The notes under the pieces: model-generated
Databases searched by the model: none
Seen by the model: only the letters and a program-made list of their open reading frames with translations
Told to the model about the DNA's origin: nothing
Part shown: positions 62,601-64,000 of the stretch, one piece after another
Layout: the number at the start of each line of letters is the position of its first letter
How positions within the stretch are numbered: position 1 is the first letter of the stretch
NCBI GenBank assembly: GCA_033026295.1
Contig: CM065180.1
Location: 16,981,023 to 17,045,022, forward strand
Reading direction: 5' to 3'
From: Channa striata
Lineage: Eukaryota > Chordata > Actinopteri > Anabantiformes > Channidae
DNA length: 64,000 bases
Made by a program: the position numbers and the translations under genes

Positions 62601-64000
62601 GTTTTTTTTTCACATCACACCACCAAGCTACTCGATTGTATGAGCAGCTCATAAAATGACCATTTCCCTGGGAGATAATTAATTGTGTCTGTATATGTCT
62701 CTGTGACATTGTCCCTTTCTTGGTGTGTTTGAATGACTGCACACGTGCTCGCGTGAGATAGAGCCCCTCTCCTCTTAAATATGTAGAATAGATGTAGTAT
62801 GTTCATTTCATGTGTGTGCACACATGCATACCGTACATTTCCGTGTGTCTTTGAAGTAGTCTTATCTTTCTCAGCATTCCTCCCCCATGACAGGAAAGGG
62901 ATGGAGGGATTGAGGGTAGCAGGAGTGGTGGTCTGGAGAGGGACCAGAGGTAAGCCAGCAGAGACGATGCATCCTCCAACCTCAGTTGCTGTGGAGATGC
63001 AGGAGCAGGTGGAGGTATGGATCCTGAATATTGAAAAGCTTCACCAGGGCTCAATATTTACTCCCATAGCAATTGCATGGAAAGTGGAGGATGGAAACCT
63101 ACCAGACAAAAGGGGAATTGTAAATACGTCTTTAAGTGGGTTCAGTGGGCATGAACAATTACAGTCTTAGATACTCCTGCAAAATAAGTCACACATTTGG
63201 TAATATTTTACTCTATAAATATGAATAAATGCTACACCACAAAAACAAAGAAGCTAAAACATCAATAAGGAAAGCTGTTTTAATACTGAGCCTGGTATCA
63301 CTGCATTAATGTCTCATTTAGCAAGTCTAGGCAGTGGCTCTTTTGTCTTTTTGAAAATTGAATTAAATTGATAATGAAGCAGATATGAGTGTCTGCTCTG
63401 TTTAAAAAAAAAAAAAAAAAGCGGTATCTCACTAACACTTAATATTTTTCCCTGATTGACAATTTCATATCAGCTCTTAATGATGTTAAATATTTGCCAT
63501 GCGTATGTAATGTGTCACTCATTACCAACTTTTAACATTTTTCCATGAAGCAAGTTTACTTTACAACATTCACCAAGAGCGTGAATTTAAAATAACTCAC
63601 CCTGGATAGATTATTATTAGAGCTTTCATTGCTTCTGGCTTCGTTTTACACTAAATAATACTTTGGAAATGTAAATACGGTCCGGTACTTTAACTTTAGG
63701 AACTCCTGACTAGATGATTTAGTATGTTAAGCCATAGTCTGCATAATTCATGAAGCCAAATATAATGTAAATGGGCAGAAAAGGCAAATTAAACTTCACT
63801 TTTGTCATCACGTTGCATAGTCAAGATTACAGTTGAATTTATGCAAACAATAGAAAACGTCCATATTTCACCATGTCTGTGGCTGAACTCTGTAATTAAA
63901 GAGTTGTAACTCTCTAATTAAATGCCAGATACATTTTGGAGCATGAGACAGACGTAATACCGGTACGTCTTTTTGCTCTGTCCCACCCACATAATGGCAC
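30536..64000 (+). CDS. cep112: centrosomal protein of 112 kDa (coiled-coil domain-containing 46), N-terminal part; gene continues off the right edge
   Basis: Large coiled-coil protein of the centrosome; in human about 955 residues. Sixteen coding exons from 30536 to 59244 join without frame breaks for about 560 residues. Residues 1-130 form the conserved N-terminal region (MSKHEDSWERLD, RQRCALWIKKLC, MGRKNRN, SIYFDEP). A Ser/Pro-rich linker follows, then DLEARLNSWNLG and the ENPRYLREKPIP segment. From about residue 240 the sequence is continuous heptad coiled coil (EEKLKMQQRHDADVEK, NIQELLEDTNVRLAKMEAE). Similarity to human CEP112 is recognised along the whole stretch. The ATG lies in the second exon (ACACCATGAG) just after an acceptor. 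The remaining C-terminal exons are not in the window or were missed. The gene is head to head with prkca. Confidence 0.95.
30825..31015 (+). CDS. cep112: cep112 coding exon 2
   Basis: Acceptor TTTTTAG ends at 30824. Encodes ERQRCALWIKKLCDP, GLMGRKNRNMYARLL and LKALPTYM, the best conserved N-terminal block. Donor ATG/GTAAGA at 31016; 191 bases; ends in phase 0. Confidence 0.96.
31173..31336 (+). CDS. cep112: cep112 coding exon 3
   Basis: Acceptor ATTTTTAG ends at 31172. Encodes SIYFDEPLSGRSVEH and AGLPDWVTGELD, then a less conserved tail. Donor CACAG/GTACTG at 31337; ends in phase 2. Confidence 0.94.
34083..34135. repeat. homopolymer cluster: T8, G13, T16
   Basis: Three long homopolymers packed into about 50 bases of a cep112 intron. 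Lengths may be affected by sequencing error. Confidence 0.85.
35107..35205 (+). repeat. second SINE-like unit, degraded
   Basis: TGGTGGCCTGGTAAGAGACG resembles a tRNA A-box region, with a diverged CCGTTTCAAGATAGG where the B box would be. It lies just upstream of the SINE at 35245 and seems to be a different family. Confidence 0.45.
35245..35435 (+). repeat. tRNA-derived SINE
   Basis: Head GCTGTAGCTCAGTTGG (A box) and GGTTCGATCCC (B box) of an RNA polymerase III promoter. The body has GTCGAAGTGTCTTTGGGCAA and the 3' part has AAGCTCTTTGGATAAAA. It is the best-preserved copy in the window. Confidence 0.8.
36414..36498 (+). CDS. cep112: cep112 coding exon 4
   Basis: Acceptor TTGCTCTTCCAG ends at 36413. 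Encodes a Ser/Pro/Arg-rich linker (RLYEENSPSRPMASSPLK and on to RHDARR). Donor AGG/GTTAGT at 36499. It restores phase 0 and follows a 5.1 kb intron. Confidence 0.88.
36499..38132. other. cep112 intron after coding exon 4
   Basis: Noncoding; contains a T-run at about 36581-36600. No exon or clear repeat seen. Confidence 0.8.
38133..38210 (+). CDS. cep112: cep112 coding exon 5
   Basis: Acceptor CATCTTTAG ends at 38132. Encodes LVGGLKAEFFPDDSDLEAR and LNSWNLG, matching a conserved segment of CEP112. Donor GGG/GTGAGT at 38211; 26 codons, phase 0 on both sides. Confidence 0.95.
38211..41168. other. cep112 intron after coding exon 5
   Basis: Noncoding; contains a CT-rich tract (38781-38826). The open frames at 39467-39925 lack splice context and domains. 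Confidence 0.8.
38781..38826. repeat. CT-rich tract (CTCTCC units)
   Basis: Imperfect CTCTCCCT repeat ending in TTTTAG, which looks like a decoy acceptor but is followed by stops. Confidence 0.85.
41169..41216 (+). CDS. cep112: cep112 coding exon 6
   Basis: Acceptor CTCTTTTAG ends at 41168. The 48 bases encode IENPRYLREKPIPLSP, a conserved proline-containing segment. Donor CCG/GTAAGT at 41217; phase 0 on both sides. Intron 7 after it is only 110 bases. Confidence 0.95.
41327..41383 (+). CDS. cep112: cep112 coding exon 7
   Basis: Acceptor TCTTTGCAG ends at 41326. The 57 bases encode IFKSSFGRNSTLADDQGKE. Donor GAG/GTATGC at 41384; phase 0 on both sides. It joins exon 8 in line with the human protein and without a gap. 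Confidence 0.92.
41862..41899. repeat. C-run joined to CA microsatellite
   Basis: A short C-run merges into about 15 CA units within a C-rich stretch of a cep112 intron. Confidence 0.9.
43300..43395 (-). repeat. SINE-like fragment, reverse orientation
   Basis: The reverse complement reads ATGTCAAAGTGTCCTTTGGC, then AAGACATGAACCC, matching the body of the copies at 1210 and 35245. Confidence 0.6.
47759..47845 (+). CDS. cep112: cep112 coding exon 8, start of the coiled coil
   Basis: Acceptor GTGTTTCCAG ends at 47758. Encodes IELKIKVLESKHQEEKL and KMQQRHDADVEK. Donor AAA/GTAAGC at 47846; 29 codons, phase 0. Confidence 0.96.
48841..48882. repeat. CT microsatellite with TGTCTC variants
   Basis: Imperfect CT repeat in the cep112 intron after exon 8. 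Confidence 0.9.
49500..49542 (+). repeat. G-rich tract with ATTGGG-like units (possible G-quadruplex)
   Basis: Twelve Gs, then ATT spacers between runs of four, six and three Gs, then TGGATTGGG. There are more than four runs of three or more Gs with loops of three to six bases. This fits the quadruplex pattern on the sense strand. Confidence 0.75.
50744..50843 (+). CDS. cep112: cep112 coding exon 9
   Basis: Acceptor TTTTTCATTAG ends at 50743. Encodes ILDRKNGEIEDIKNTYR and SEEMIRKLEMK in heptad pattern. Donor AAAG/GTGAGA at 50844; ends in phase 1. Confidence 0.96.
50844..51345. other. cep112 intron after coding exon 9
   Basis: Noncoding; a TG repeat (51264-51311) fills the region just before the acceptor. 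Confidence 0.85.
51264..51311. repeat. TG microsatellite next to a cep112 acceptor
   Basis: About 24 TG units end 34 bases before the acceptor of cep112 coding exon 10. In the RNA this is a UG repeat. Confidence 0.95.
51346..51464 (+). CDS. cep112: cep112 coding exon 10
   Basis: Acceptor CGCTCCCACAG ends at 51345. Encodes VQSMLRESQVICESKDKQ and IAELKKMSDLS, ending NEWEKK. Donor AAG/GTAGGA at 51465; phase 0 at the end. A long TG repeat sits 35 bases before the acceptor. Confidence 0.96.
51465..51954. other. cep112 intron after coding exon 10
   Basis: AT-rich intron with normal splice sites; nothing else seen. Confidence 0.85.
51955..52098 (+). CDS. cep112: cep112 coding exon 11
   Basis: Acceptor CTGTTCCAG ends at 51954. 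Encodes LHAAVTEMEREKFELQ, then RKHTENIQELLEDTNVR and MEAEHNTRSQAT, nearly identical to mammalian CEP112 in NIQELLEDTNVRL. Donor ACT/GTGAGT at 52099; 48 codons. Confidence 0.97.
52099..56803. other. cep112 intron after coding exon 11 (4.7 kb)
   Basis: Noncoding; contains a degraded interspersed repeat (52440-52660) and a stretch with many ATGTC/GACAT words (55670-56110). No exon seen. Confidence 0.8.
52440..52660 (+). repeat. second copy of the same interspersed repeat
   Basis: Shares AATCCTGTTCAGGGTCATGG, CCAAGCTGACACTGGGCGAG and GACAGGTGACCAGTCTGTCT with the pattern of the copy at 3175-3440. It is diverged and truncated at the 3' end. Confidence 0.7.
56804..56958 (+). CDS. cep112: cep112 coding exon 12
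   Basis: Acceptor TTGATCCAG ends at 56803. Encodes GKTVHELELRVKHLSAEVE to IGAELQEANRR. Donor AAG/GTCTGA at 56959 is a poor match to consensus, but the frame joins exon 13 exactly in phase 2. Confidence 0.94.
57195..57324 (+). CDS. cep112: cep112 coding exon 13
   Basis: Acceptor TGTGCACAG ends at 57194. Encodes RITVLQKEKEQQTEQYEQ, then KLQAKYETDLSHLHQEHT and LSTAK. Donor AAG/GTCCGC at 57325 is also weak. Ends in phase 0. Confidence 0.94.
57404..57484 (+). CDS. cep112: cep112 coding exon 14
   Basis: Acceptor GTTCTTCTAG ends at 57403, after an intron of only 79 bases. Encodes ASEVIEELDKTVVQLRDSE and HRRHQQVR. Donor AGG/GTATGT at 57485; 27 codons, phase 0. Confidence 0.95.
57485..58165. other. 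cep112 intron after coding exon 14
   Basis: AT-rich intron; nothing recognisable beyond its splice sites. Confidence 0.85.
58166..58225 (+). CDS. cep112: cep112 coding exon 15
   Basis: Acceptor TTCATTTCAG ends at 58165. The 60 bases encode DQEIKFQQEKDELQITCEKK. Donor AAG/GTAACG at 58226; phase 0 on both sides. Confidence 0.94.
58226..59164. other. cep112 intron after coding exon 15
   Basis: Noncoding; a chance open frame at 58612-58962 has no CEP112-like content or suitable splice sites. Confidence 0.85.
59165..59244 (+). CDS. cep112: cep112 coding exon 16, last exon mapped with confidence
   Basis: Acceptor CTGTCTTTCAG ends at 59164. Encodes VLAIYNEAEKEKAEAKRKI and AKQEEEIR. Donor CAG/GTACAT at 59245; ends in phase 2. 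No exon that clearly continues the protein was found between here and the right edge. Confidence 0.93.
59562..59605. repeat. TG microsatellite
   Basis: About 22 TG units in the cep112 intron after exon 16. Confidence 0.95.
60913..61006 (+). other. cep112: possible alternative terminal exon of cep112
   Basis: A strong pyrimidine tract and CTCTCCAG acceptor (60912) would join exon 16 in phase 2 and encode about 30 residues (TMQAQSANSLDFHRLQ and more) before TAA at 61004-61006. The peptide does not match the CEP112 coiled coil and no good AATAAA follows. It may be chance. Confidence 0.2.
61587..61763. repeat. CA tract followed by TG tract
   Basis: CA units at 61587-61616 and, about 100 bases on, TG units with TGCG variants at 61720-61763. 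The two are complementary and could pair in single-stranded form. Confidence 0.85.
62986..63014 (+). other. cep112: possible 29-base micro-exon of cep112
   Basis: Acceptor CAACCTCAG and donor GAG/GTATGG bracket bases encoding VAVEMQEQVE in the phase-1 frame. This faintly resembles a VYAEMKEQME stretch of human CEP112. It cannot follow exon 16 directly because the phases differ, so another exon would be needed between. Confidence 0.25.

Larger units (their letters stand above)
59245..64000. other. cep112 downstream intron sequence to the window edge
   Basis: Mostly noncoding. It holds TG/CA microsatellites (59562-59605, 61587-61616, 61720-61763) and an A-run (63403-63420). Two weak exon candidates (60913-61006, 62986-63014) are listed separately. 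Exons for the remaining coiled coil are expected here or beyond but were not identified. Confidence 0.7.

Noticed and set aside
62890..62950. An exon between ATGACAG and CAGAG/GTAAGC
   Set aside because: Splice-like ends are present, but the content is a glycine-rich GGAGG repeat unlike the CEP112 coiled coil.

Overview
The window is nuclear DNA from a ray-finned fish, most likely a percomorph teleost. It has vertebrate split genes with GT-AG introns, long CA/TG microsatellites, and degraded short interspersed repeats with tRNA-like heads of the kind common in teleosts. There is nothing prokaryotic, no RNA gene or CRISPR array, and no intact transposon. Most apparent open frames are chance frames or simple-repeat translations. 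The genes were found by reading exons and splice sites directly.

Three genes are supported. (1) prkca (protein kinase C alpha) runs on the minus strand from about 28.93 kb off the left edge. Its first three coding exons (28766-28932, 28478-28509, 1475-1557) encode the pseudosubstrate and the complete C1A zinc-finger domain. (2) cep112 (centrosomal protein of 112 kDa, CCDC46) runs on the plus strand from about 29.95 kb off the right edge. One noncoding 5' exon and sixteen coding exons (30530 to 59244) were mapped, about 560 residues; the rest of the coiled coil lies beyond what I could find. (3) A five-exon plus-strand gene at about 26.76-28.23 kb lies wholly inside prkca intron 2, antisense to prkca. 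It encodes a 341-residue secreted, acidic protein with no cysteine in the mature part. I do not recognise its family.

Layout: 1-1.47 kb is prkca intron 3; 1.56-28.48 kb is prkca intron 2, with repeats, microsatellites, a LINE fossil near 14.5-15.0 kb and the nested gene near its upstream end. From 28.5 to 30.5 kb lie the prkca first exons, a shared head-to-head promoter region and the cep112 5' exons. From 30.5 to 64 kb is cep112 with introns of 79 bases to 6.4 kb. The first two genes belong to different systems (a calcium/lipid-activated kinase and a centrosomal coiled-coil protein). What links them is the divergent promoter, with an RFX-type X-box-like site and an ETS-like site on the cep112 side. 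The most unusual item is the nested antisense secreted-protein gene. No new multi-gene system was seen.
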